This document shows positions 42,965 through 52,944 of a stretch of 64,000 nucleotides of DNA, piece after piece (position 1 is the stretch's first letter; every line of letters begins with the position of its first letter). Under the pieces are notes generated by a model that did not search any database, was not told the DNA's origin, and worked only from the letters and a program-made list of their open reading frames with translations. The stretch lies in contig BTPG01000001.1 in NCBI GenBank assembly GCA_036245525.1, forward strand, positions 181,266,671 to 181,330,670. The letters are read 5' to 3'. This DNA is from Semisulcospira habei. Taxonomy: Eukaryota; Mollusca; Gastropoda; Semisulcospiridae. A program made the position numbers and the translations under genes.

Positions 42965-43175
42965 ACTGGTTAGTCACACCGTGACTCGGAACCGGATGGG
43001 CAGTAACAGGAGACAACTCTCGGCCCCTCTCGGGGTTCCTCGAATGCCTCCCGGGTTGTGTGGTAACACAACGGGTTCTTAGGCTAGAATTGAGTAAATA
43101 GTAGACACTTCCATAAAGTCATGTCATCGGTAAGTATTTTTCGAAAAAATACCTTTTAGAGAAAAATGAATTTTT
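42965..43175 (+). repeat. DIRS C right inverted terminal repeat
   Basis: TGGTTAGTCACACCGTGACT, GAGACAACTCTCGGCCCCTC, then ATGTCATCGGTAAGTATTTT. Reverse complement of 29397-29463 for its inner part. Confidence 0.8.
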
Positions 43176-43510
43176 TGGGCCCTCGCAGAAAGAAGATGTA
43201 GCGTGGTGGAGGCCTTTTGTATCAGGTTGAAGACCCTCTTTCAGATGATTTTTGCTTGGGCACTTCCCATGCCTGCATGATGAGATAAAAGAACAATAAA
43301 CCCAGTTTTGTGTTGCAAATGTATTTACAGACTAAATATAGGTAGATAGCTGGTATGTGCACTGCCGTCATATCATATTATTCTATGAGTATTCATTTAT
43401 TTGTCTCAGGAGTCTTGAACCTCTGTTGTTCGGACCGCAACAACATCGCAATTCTGTTCCTGCAGTCACCTCATCATCAAACAGGTCAGGATAACGTTTT
43501 TAACCCCTTT
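43176..43510. other. Intron, nothing recognised
   Basis: Unique-looking, A/T-rich sequence, no frame and no known repeat seen. Confidence 0.3.
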
Positions 43511-44345
43511 AGTAGCGGTTTTGTCATGATGATTCTTACACGATAATTCTTACAGGAAGGGTTAGGGGAATCATCGTGACAAAAACCGCTAATTTTGCAA
43601 AACCCATCTAGATTCACAAACCCATCTAGATTCACAAACCTATCTAGATTCACAAACCCACCTAGATTCACAAACCAATCTAGATTCACAAACCCACCTA
43701 GATTCACAAACCCACCTAGATTCACAAACCCATCTAGATTCACAAACCCACCTAGATTCACAAACCCACCTAGATTCACAAACCCATCTAGATTCACAAA
43801 CCCATCTAGATTCACAAACCCACCTAGATTCACAAACCCACCTAGATTCACAAACCCACCTAGATTCACAGGCCCATCTAGATTCACAAACCCACCTAGA
43901 TTCACAAACCCATCTAGATTCACAAACCCACCTACATTCACAAACCCATCTAGATTCACAAACCCACCTAGATTCACAAACCCACCTAGATTCACAAACC
44001 CACCTAGATTCACAAATATCCATTAACCCCTTTACTCTCAAGGTCCCATTTCTCCCATTGTGGAGGTGTTGCCTAATGACTGTGTACCAGTTGCAGGAGA
44101 TGGCTTGACCATGATAATTCAAGGGTAGTGCCAGATTAGCTTGACACCAAGCTAATCTGGACTACCCTTGAATTATCATGGTCAAGCCATCTCCTGCTGT
44201 AGTGCATCATGGCTAAAGGGTTAAAACCCTTTGCATGTCGATGGCGGTTTTTGTCGCTGTAGGAAACATGACAAAAACCACTCTAGTGACACACTCAGGG
44301 TTAATGGATATTTGTGAATCTAGATGGGTTTTGCAAATTGTTTCC
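43511..44345. repeat. Palindromic element with one arm amplified to an 18-bp minisatellite
   Basis: Outer arms: GCAAAACCCATCTAGATTCA...CAAATATCCATTAACCC on the left (43597-44025), and GGGTTAATGGATATTTGTGA...ATCTAGATGGGTTTTGCAAA on the right (44299-44338). The left arm contains about 24 copies of an 18-bp unit, AAACCCA(C/T)CTAGATTCAC; the right arm has one. Another pair flanks it: AGCGGTTTTGTCATGATGAT (43514) with ATCATCGTGACAAAAACCGC (43571). H1 hairpin 44093-44197 lies inside. Open frames in both directions are a product of the 18-bp period, not genes. Confidence 0.85.
44093..44197. repeat. Hairpin element H1, complete
   Basis: GCAGGAGATGGCTTGACCAT, ATAATTCAAGGGTAGTGCCA and AGATTAGCTTG pair with CAAGCTAATCT...CTACCCTTGAATTATCATGG and TCAAGCCATCTCCTGC. 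Arms of about 50 bp, a loop of a few bases and almost no mismatches. Other copies: 27942, 62494, 63800, and a shorter relative at 62827. Confidence 0.85.
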
Positions 44346-45060
44346 TCAAAAAACGTTACCGATGACATTACTGTTAGGAATAGTGTCATAGCTAGCATAA
44401 TTTCAGCCAAAATTGTTTTGTACCTACATGGCAGGGGAGGCAACAAGGTGCGCTATAACCTAGGCAGTAACCCGAGTAGCCTCCCTTCCATCCCCATCCA
44501 GTCACGCACCCACCAGATTCCCGCCAGTCAGTTTCTTAGCTAGCCTTGAAAGGTTGTGTACCTACTCTGCTGCGGTTGGACTCTGTACGTTGTGACCAGT
44601 TGCTTCACTTGGGTTGCTCCCGTGTGCACTATGCTAGCCTGAGTTCCGCTGTTCACTGTGCTAGCTTGGAATTACCATCGTAGGTGCTGCCTGCGAGGAT
44701 TTCCGTGGACTTTGGGTGCTGGCGATTTGGACTTGCTTACCATGTACAGTGACTGCGGGGTGTTATGTTCACGGTGTGAACGTGGCGTCTTCGTTGAGGG
44801 ACCTCTACCACCGGAGCTGAGGGACTTCGCCTCTACGCATTTTCAGCACAGTGGTACCTTGACTTGACCGGGCGCCGAACTCTCCGACATGGTAAGGTAG
44901 AACTGCTGTGGCTGCCCTCGACCGGCACTCGGGGGGGGAGGGGGGGGGGAGGGGGGGGGGGGGCAAAGTAGAGCGCCAGGCGTCGGCTGTACCCATGCAA
45001 TTCGATTGTATTCGATTTGCCTTCTCTCGCGTACGCGTTGCGTGGCCTCGGAGAGCCACG

Positions 45061-45635
45061 CTCGACCTCCTCTCACTGTGCACTATGTTTGCAGTCTGCA
45101 AGTACGCTCGACCTCCTCTCACTGTGCACTATGTTTGCAGTCTGCAAGTACGCTCCTACACGCGTTGTGGAGTTCAATGGCCGAGTGACCAACATGCCAT
45201 ATGCTTGCCCTGTTCCGGCTGTGCCTCCACTAACCATGTGTTAACTGCCTGGCAGGAAGAAGAGTGGTCGCAGCTTTGGGACTTCTCTCGCCGCGAACGG
45301 CCGACCCCAGCCCAAGAGCAAGCACCAGCCAATGCCCCCCCCCCCCCCCCCCCCCCCCCACTTACTTGGTGGATGTGATGAGACGTTTGGCGCGGGAGGT
45401 GGACACTCGGATGATACGGGCTACGTTGGACGGTTCCGAGGCCACCGCTTCAGACAGATGGCGTGCCAGCTCCCAATCGGATGTGAGTGACTGTTGGGAG
45501 CCTGGTCCGCAACATGCTGACACGACCCGCCTCCTCGCCGGAGCTGGACCGGAGATCAGCGCGGCTGCTGGATTCGACTCTCCAGGCCTTTGGGATATGA
45601 ACAGCACGCAATGCCAGCTCCTAGCCCCAGGGCTG
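45061..45635 (+). pseudogene. DIRS D gag N-terminus
   Basis: After a duplicated acceptor-like CTATGTTTGCAG (two 47-bp units, 45061-45155) the finger reads YTRCGVQWPSDQHAICLPCS, then WQEEEWSQLWDFSRRERPTP. A C-run follows near 45337-45360. It is cut by the piggyBac-like element at 45636. Upstream, 44540-45060 holds the leader and a G-run at about 44930-44963. Confidence 0.65.
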
Positions 45636-45639
45636 TTAA

Positions 45640-47183
45640 CCCTTTCACTACTGAATTTTCTGGTTCATGAATACCACTGAGTACTGCTTTTATAAAGTTC
45701 TGTATTACCCCTGCATACTGAGTTTAGAGACCAGAAAAATACCAAAATATAGTAGTGTACGGGAAAGGCTGATAGCGGAGTACCCATCCACCGCAGATAC
45801 CCATAACCCTATATTGCTGTGACGGACTTTGGAAGGGCTACATATTGACGTCATGTGTAAGTGTCATGTGGTTGCTTTGGTGACACACAGGTGCAATATG
45901 TGACAAAATGACAGTACATTAACAACACACACCTATGACGCAAGCAAGCATGCATGAAAACGGGTCCAAAAGTGTTTGCATGCTCTTATCATGATAATGA
46001 TGTGTTGGAAACTCATAATTCAAACTTGTGACTGTGTCATTGTCTGTTTATTGCTGTCACATAGCAGTGTCCGCAATGCACACACAGGTGTCAAAAATAA
46101 AAAAAATAACTGTAAAAGATCCACTATTAAATACACCCTGATTGTCCGCTTATGCATACGCTATGTACAGGAGTCTGAAGATGAAATCACTACACTGTTA
46201 TACACTGTCATACACTGTCACCCTGTATTTACAGTTGTTCCTGTGTGTGGTACCAAAAAAAAACCAGTTGGCATTACAAACAAAGGCACATAATATCAGA
46301 TTTGCGCCTCTTGTACAGGTTGTTCGCATAGCTAACCACTGGGTTTGCGTCGGCAATAGCGGGTGTGTCGCTTGTAGCATAGATGGTCCGCACGGCTCTC
46401 CTCTTTGACAGGTAAGTGGTCAACTCGGTCAAGGCAAGTCTCGTTCAGTGTTGGCTGCCAGCAGAGCAGGAACGACTCTTTGCTACATTCGCGTGTGTGT
46501 ACGTTGTGATCAAACACTCTCAGAGTAGAAGAGGCCAAAGTACCCGAATGCACTGACAGATGTGTCACTGAATTACACGTGTTGGACCGGCTGGCCTTCG
46601 GGTGAATGTCACCCACTCAGGTGCAACATATGGGGTCCTGCTGTCCTCTCAAATTGTGGCATGATTTCGGAACCACAGTGGCACATTGTCATCGTCAAGT
46701 TCATCCCCACTTTCGTCGGCATCGCGACCATTATCGTTGTTGTCATTAGTATCTTGTCGCACAATATCGGCCCTTTCATCCTGTCAACTGAACTAAATCC
46801 AGTCTCCAAAATCGCCTCTATCCCAACTGAAACTCATCATCACTAAATTCGTCGCCGTCACGGTCCTTTTTCCTCTTCGCCATTTTTGCAAGCCCAGCCA
46901 AAGTTCTGGAAGGAATTTTTGATATAAACTCCGCATCCTGTTTCCCAGGCCCCGAGCCGGCTATAACATTGCGCACCTCGCGGTACCATTCCAGGGCTGT
47001 CAAGGTCGCCGCTAATCCGGTAGCCACTCACAACAGCGCGGATTTTGAACGCGGCTAGCGCAAACCGCTTTAGCGGGCAGCCGTGCGCGGGGGAGTAGAA
47101 ACTGCGGCCCCGCTATACCGGGCAGCCGTAAGCAGAGGAGGCGTTTCCCATGCTTGCTATAGCGGGCGTCAGTAATGAAAGGG
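45640..47183 (-). mobile_element. piggyBac-like DNA transposon, deletion derivative
   Basis: TTAA at both ends (45636-45639, 47184-47187) and inverted ends CCCTTTCACTACTGA / CCCTTTCATTACTGA. TTAA target use with a CCC start is the piggyBac pattern. The minus strand has a possible transposase start at ATG 46883 (MAKRKKDRDGDEFSDDEFQL). In another frame is an acidic stretch DESGDELDDDNVPLWFRN (about 46720-46666), typical of the N-terminal region. The catalytic domain is absent. It interrupts DIRS D gag. Confidence 0.75.
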
Positions 47184-47187
47184 TTAA

Positions 47188-48230
47188 GTACACTGGGCCT
47201 GGCGAGACCGTGAAAGGGGGATAACACTCGGCAAGCGCTGTCAGGTCTAGCCCTCGGGCAGACAGGAGTCCGCCACGCACACACGTGAACCAGGGCCTTT
47301 AGGAAACTACCATCGGGACAAGTCCAGCACAGACGTACATCGTCCCCCCCAGGTCAGTGACAAGTACCCGTGGCCGGACGGGACTGCTGGACTAGTGTGC
47401 GCCCGCTCGCCACTATGAAAGATGACGAGCCAGGCCCGGAGGACGGTTACCTATCTTAGGACTCGGATGGATTGGGCGCCTGCTCGGTAAGTAATGAATG
47501 TTTTTCATTCTGAGCCTGGCCCACAGCGAGTTGCTCGCACCTCCTCCCCGTCTAGCCTGTTCGGGTCTTGACGCAACTACGGGAGTACGACTCTCCGATT
47601 CCTCAGTTCAAGTCCAGTACAAACATACGGCATCCTGCCCAGGGGTCATTGACAGTTACCCTCGGCTGGACGAAACTGCTGGACCAGGGGGCTTATGCTA
47701 GCCAGTAAGAGTTGAGTCTGTCCCAGCGACCTTGCTCGAAACACCCCTCCAACCGCCTTTCAGCCTCGCGCTTCGACGTGGCTGCTAGGCGCATGAAGGA
47801 GAACAAAGTCTGAGCGTGCACCCGTGCTCAACCCTCATCACGGGATAGGTCTACTCGCCTGTGGAGTGCTTACGCGGCCGGGACGCTCGACAATCTGGAC
47901 TCCCTTGTGGTCGGACGCGGCCCTGTACATATGTGTTACATGTGTATCTGCCTTCGTATACATATGTATGTATAGTTATATATATGCCACATGCAATTTG
48001 CAGGTTAATGAGGGATCCCGATTTACTGTACGCATGTGGCTAGGGCCCTGTACACATGTGTTACATGCGTGTTGTATATTCTATGTATGTTATATAGATA
48101 TATTTTATATATCTCGATATGGCGCCAACACCATGCAATTTGCTTTTATAACTGGGTGTCCAGATTATACGGTAAGCCTGTGGCTCGGGGGATATTTTCC
48201 CTTATGTTTTTGCCTTAATACCTATAGGTG
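47188..48230 (+). other. DIRS D internal non-coding or gag part
   Basis: Two related segments (CAAGTCCAGCACAGACGTAC near 47318 and CAAGTCCAGTACAAACATAC near 47611, each followed by GGACGGGACTGCTGGAC-like text) show another tandem duplication about 290 bp long. 47925-48180 is A/T-rich with TGTACACATGTGTTACATGC-type repeats and ends at an acceptor-like TACCTATAG. No clear frame. Confidence 0.5.
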
Positions 48231-49141
48231 ACAGGCTCGTCCACACACATACAAGAGGAAGCGTCGGACTTTGCGGATGCCCTCAGTGGACCAGGCAGTT
48301 CAAGTCACTTTCCCAGCCTTCTGATTTCTGGGACCTGCGCTACGCATTCTCCGCTCTTCTGCTGTGGGGCTCCTTCAGCGACACGGGTTCTTCTCCGACT
48401 CCAGGTGGCGTGCGGACACGGACATCACCTTCTGGCCCTGGACCTAGGCGCGCAGTTATTCTTCGACGCGCGGGGGGGGGTAGGGGGGGGGGGGGGGGGT
48501 GGGGGGGGGGGGTGTCTTGGCGCCCATCGCTCTCGTCGCAGTGGAGGGACATCCTGGCTCTAGCAGTCCCCGACTTCCACGCTTCCGTCAACGTCATGAC
48601 TATGGCCGCTTCCTGGGATTGGATGCGTCAGGATGCCTTCTGCGCCGAGGGTGGAACAGCTCCAGCAGTTTCCGGCTAGAGATAGCTACTCTTTGGCTCT
48701 CTATCGTCGTCATCCTCTTTGCGCTGATCAAGTTCATCTCCGGCCCGGCCTTCCACTTGGAACCGCCCGAGGTGGCGGGCCGCAGTTCGACCATGGACCT
48801 GCCTTCAGCCTAGTCTGGTCGGATATGTATCTACACGTCCCCATGCTGCCAACGGACTACCACAGTGAATACACCGGTTGTCGTCTGTTCACCAAAGTTA
48901 AGCAACGTCAGGCTCGGTTAGTTCTTGGTTGGGTGACCGCCTGGGAACACCAAGTGCTGTTGGCGTTCCGCCTCCAGACGCTACCTGCGTTTCGCCTTTG
49001 GTGGCGTCGTCTACCAGTTTCGCGTGCCGCCCTTCGGCCTCAACCTCAGCCCCTGGCGTTCTATCGCTTCATGGATGCAGTCGGCACCAGGGCTACACGG
49101 ACGTCTTCGAGCCCCACGTCGAACTACCGGGATGATCTCTT
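48230..49141 (+). pseudogene. DIRS D gag C-terminus and reverse transcriptase start
   Basis: Gag text with a G-run near 48470-48512, then RT: SDMYLHVPM (compare SDAYLHVPI in DIRS F). After the 5S-like insert come RRYLRFAFGGVVYQFRVPPF and SNYRDDLF near 49130 (compare SNYLDDLL), where the catalytic first position has changed to R. Cut by the LTR at 49142. Confidence 0.7.
48847..48966 (+). ncRNA. 5S rRNA-like sequence inserted in DIRS D RT
   Basis: GAATACACCGGTTGTCGTCT, AAAGTTAAGCAACGTCAGGC and TGGGTGACCGCCTGGGAACA with CCAAGTGCTGTTGGC match animal 5S rRNA throughout, including the internal promoter region (box A, intermediate element, box C). About 110 of 120 positions align by eye with scattered changes. 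It sits exactly between two RT motifs, so it is an insertion. The terminal TTT tract of a 5S gene is lacking. Probably a pseudogene or a 5S-derived SINE head without a body. Confidence 0.8.
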
Positions 49142-52100
49142 TGTCACGTCAATTGGGGTTTTTTTTCGTCTATTTTTGTAGGGGAGTCAGTTTAGAGGGG
49201 TGACAGGATGTAGATAGTCACCAGACGTATGGGTAGTTTAGCTGGGGTATTTGTCCTGTACACGGGTATTTGCTGCCGTGCGAGAATTTGGTGGACGGCG
49301 TAACGCACGTGGTTGCCCGGTCTGCACGATCAGGTGGTTATTGTTTCACGTGAATTTCAATCACATGATTTAGTGAGCGATTTTTTGCTAACCTGACGTT
49401 ATCCAAATTGCTAGGCAGTTGCTTTTCCAACTGCGAACAAAGTCAGTCGTTTTTCCAGCAGTCTCCTAGGGTGGTCTTTCAGGCATGGTTCGCCATTTGC
49501 TGAAGGCCGCAAGTAGCTGTGTCATTCTTTTGTAACGGCCCTGTGATACGGTTTTGGTCGTCCCGGAGCCGGAGTCCGTAGAAGGAGAAGAGAAGAAGAG
49601 CTGCGACGACTTTACCCCTGGCTTGTCTTGTCCTTGTTTTACTTCGTCCTACCCGGCGCGTCTTCACGGATGCCAGTAAGTACATGCAACAATTCTTTAG
49701 TGGCCATTTGCTCGGGGGGTTTGTTTGTGTTTGCTTGTTATGTTGTTATTATTTTGGTTAACATGTATTGGGGGGGACAAGTGTAAGTATAGAATGTAGA
49801 ACTGAATGCCATCTGTATTTTGTAGTATTTAGCGTCGGAGGGTGAATTCGGAAGTGAGTCATGTGGTGACGTGTATGTCACGACACGCCTGACGGAGTCA
49901 GGGCGCCGTGGACAATATGAGTGCTGACACTCGAGAAAACCCACCCACTCTAAATATACCACACAACGCCAGTGATAAACAACAAACAAATCCTTTATTA
50001 CCCACTCTTACTCTAACCCCCACCCCAACCCACTAACGCCCCACACCCTCACACATACCCACACATGCACTCATAACGTATTAACACATAAAAAAGATTA
50101 ACATATAAAAAATGACTAACAAGTGAACATGACTAACAGGTGAATATGACTAACAGGTGAATATGACTAACAGACGAAAATGACTAACAGGTGAATATGA
50201 CTAACAGGTGAACATGACTATACAAGTGAAAATGACTAATATGGCCAACGGCTATACAAGGCGGGTAACTTTGTCTCTGTACCGTGTCCTCTGTCCCACC
50301 CTAGACAGGGTGGCTCGAACGTAAGAGTACTACCCCTACACCACAGAGCACCGTAGCCGCGCTTGCCCACGCACGCCTGTGACCGACACGCAGAACGTAG
50401 AATCAGCCTGCTGTAGCCCAACGTACTTGTCCAACAGGACCGGCTAGCGAAGGCGTTCCGACTCCAGATGATGCGTCACCGTTGGTCGTGGATGATGCAG
50501 AGATCGAAGAACGACGAAATCTTCGAAGCCAATCTTCGAAGCCAGTCTTCGAAGCCAGTGCACTGGAAAAGGGCGCATTGTCAGTCAAAGTGCCAACACA
50601 GTTAATTCTGGCCTATTTGACACGCACCTACTCACAAACCACGTGAGTTGTGTCTCGTCTCACCCTAATACCCGCCTTGGCCATATTAAATATACAATCA
50701 TGGATAAAAGGGATTCCTATGTACATTCAACATTCACCAGGTCTGCACTATTCCATTACACTAGCATTAAGCTAGCACAACCACTTTTGTATAATAACAT
50801 TGCCACTGCTAAAACCAACATTATCAAAATATCCACATGTACATACAACGATATGAAATAATCACCAGCAACCACCCAACGTGACAACCTTATTACATTG
50901 CATCTAGGACTTAATACAGATATATTTGAAAGGATACCCACTTTAATTCATTTTACAACATGGCCCTTTAAATATACTCACTCGGCGACAGCCGAACATA
51001 AACAACTAAATCCGACACCCACCACATTACAACCCAACCTAAAAAACATGGTTAAAGCCTCGATTAAAACATCACTAAAAAACTAGACGAACATACCCTT
51101 CCGCACCTATATACACATTCACACCCCCGAGAGCACAGCAGCTAACTGAGGAAAATGGCATGAGTCACTGGTGAGTCCTCCGGCAGGACGAGACAAAACA
51201 AGACGAAGACGCACCGGAGGGGTCTTCTGGTGAGTAGCAGCCGTGGTCACAAGTCTCTCGGGACACCCACACCCAGGAACACTGGCCGTGGTCTTGCAGG
51301 GAGGGTAAAACAACCCTCACACAGCTTGTCAAGGGCTCCAAACGAGGCCGCACCCTGACCCAGACTCTCACTTCGCTGGCTAACTCCGCTGACTGACTGT
51401 AATATCCTTCTGCTACCTTGCAGTTTAACTTTACTTCTGAACACTGTTCGGTTAAAGCTACTTGGCTAAAGCGTGCAACCGCTGTACTCGCTCACTGTTA
51501 AGCTTGCTGCACGGGCTTTACGATTACGCTCACACTACATTTATTAACTTCCCTAAACTAAGGCTATTTACAGAATTCGGCGATCTACATTTATTAACAA
51601 AAAAACGACTTGGCAAAAAAATAAAACAACATGTCACATCCGTTACGTGACAGTGTAAATATGTATATTGAGGTTGAATTTATTGTCATGGGAGAGGTGA
51701 AGGGAATATAAAAGACGGCAATTAAAGTTGCGGGAAGGGTGATGTGATTATTTTGTTTCTTTTATTAGTTATTTATATGTGTATTTTTGCACCTGTGTTT
51801 TAGTGCATCCTAATTCAGTGGTCCAAATCCAACGGTCTAAAGCTTAAAGAACTCACCGGCTAAGTCTGCCACTGTGCTGTGGTACTGAGTGGATGCTGAC
51901 TGTGTCACTCCGCCTTGTGGGGCTACGATGCCGGACCTGGGTGCTGTTGCGAGTGTCGCGGCACGCCCCGTGTTTAGTCAGGTCGGGTCGTCCCATTTAA
52001 ATATTTTGAACCTATTTAAGTAAAGTTTTGTTTCTTGTAAATGTTGTGGACGTTGTGAGATTTATTTCATCTCATCGGGACAATGTTGTGAGAGGAGCTT

Positions 52101-52944
52101 TGTCACAGTGACGGAAAGTTTTTGAGAGATTGTATAATTTAAAGGCAGCCTGTGTTACGGAAGGCCTTATTGCGGAAGCAAGAGCGTTGAGCTGAGCTGA
52201 GCTTAACGGTTTGTGCTTCCGGCGAGAGGGTCAAGTGATGTGAAATATATTGAGTTTGCTCAACTTTCATTCATGTTAACTGTATTTGTTCCATTTGTAT
52301 ACGGGATATTGTTTATTCTGAAACATTGTGGTAGTTTAAGGAGCCTTGTGCTGTGAATGTCTAGTTTGTGAAAGCATTAATTTAATTCGAACTTGTCGTT
52401 CGTGCTCCCGCTGGGGAGATTCAGTAGCTTACGAACTATATTCATTTTCCTCGCTCTTCATTTGTGTTTTAGTACGCATATTTGGTTGATCGTATATTTG
52501 ATATTGTACTATTTGAAATACTGTGTTACTTAAGGAGCCACATGCTGTGAGGGACTCTTCGCAGAAGCAAAGGCGTTGGTCTACTGGTGTTGGCGCTTGA
52601 CGCTTGTGCTTCCGTCGGGGTCCAGTGGCTTATGATTTAAGTTTTTCAGCCTCAGTTTTCTTTTGTATTTAATTTAGGATATTTGTTTTATTATATATTT
52701 GTTGTTATTTTTTATTGTGTATAACGGATATGCGGAGTGGGAAGTTTGGACATGTGTGAGTGTGAATGTGATGTGTGAATGCATGGATAGGATAGAGGGA
52801 GGATATTTTTAATTGTTAGGGTTTTATGTAATAAATGTCATCATTGTTCCTCTGGTGTTTGTGTTAGGTTTGTGTTAGTGTGGGTCGGGTGTGTCTCAAG
52901 TGGTAGCACTCATAGTTCGCGCCCCGGAAGCGAGGGTCGTGACA
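49142..52944. mobile_element. Solo LTR of a second LTR family, containing another solo LTR
   Basis: Starts TGTCACGTCAATTGGGG and ends AGGGTCGTGACA, with a 5-bp duplication CTCTT (49137-49141, 52945-52949). Removing the nested solo LTR and its duplication leaves about 2,021 bp without ORF, primer site or second LTR. The termini TGTCACG...CGTGACA equal those of the Gmr1-like family, so it is probably a related family. AATAAA at about 52831 near the right end suggests + orientation. It interrupts DIRS D RT exactly after SNYRDDLF. Confidence 0.8.
49876..51652 (-). mobile_element. Solo LTR of the Gmr1-like family
   Basis: 1,777 bp, about 95% like the LTRs at 576 and 6553 by eye, with a perfect 5-bp duplication GTGTA (49871-49875, 51653-51657). 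It was formed by recombination between the two LTRs of an inserted element. Its copy has more GACTAACAGGTGAA-type units than the full element (about 50113-50230). It is older than the complete element. Confidence 0.9.

Larger units (their letters stand above)
29397..43175 (+). mobile_element. DIRS C, left end truncated, interrupted by LINEs
   Basis: The left inverted repeat survives only as 29397-29463 (AGAGGGGCCGAGAGTTGTCT, CATCCGGTTCCGAGTCATGG), matching the reverse complement of 42965-43040. Its outermost part is missing at the C-run. Inside are a tandem-repeat leader, a duplicated gag finger, RT remnants to 33580, and after the LINE insertion RNase H and recombinase remnants (40781-42715). 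The internal complementary region (42825-42914) and right repeat follow. All genes are broken. The C and D copies share the variant ATGTCATCGGTAA/TTACCGATGACAT at their ends. Confidence 0.8.

Noticed and set aside
43595..44122. Long open frames on both strands in the 18-bp array
   Set aside because: A period divisible by 3 without stops makes any frame open; no start context, no homology, and the array is a minisatellite.
48847..48966. Functional 5S rRNA gene
   Set aside because: Several changes, no terminal T-run, and located inside a dead reverse-transcriptase gene.
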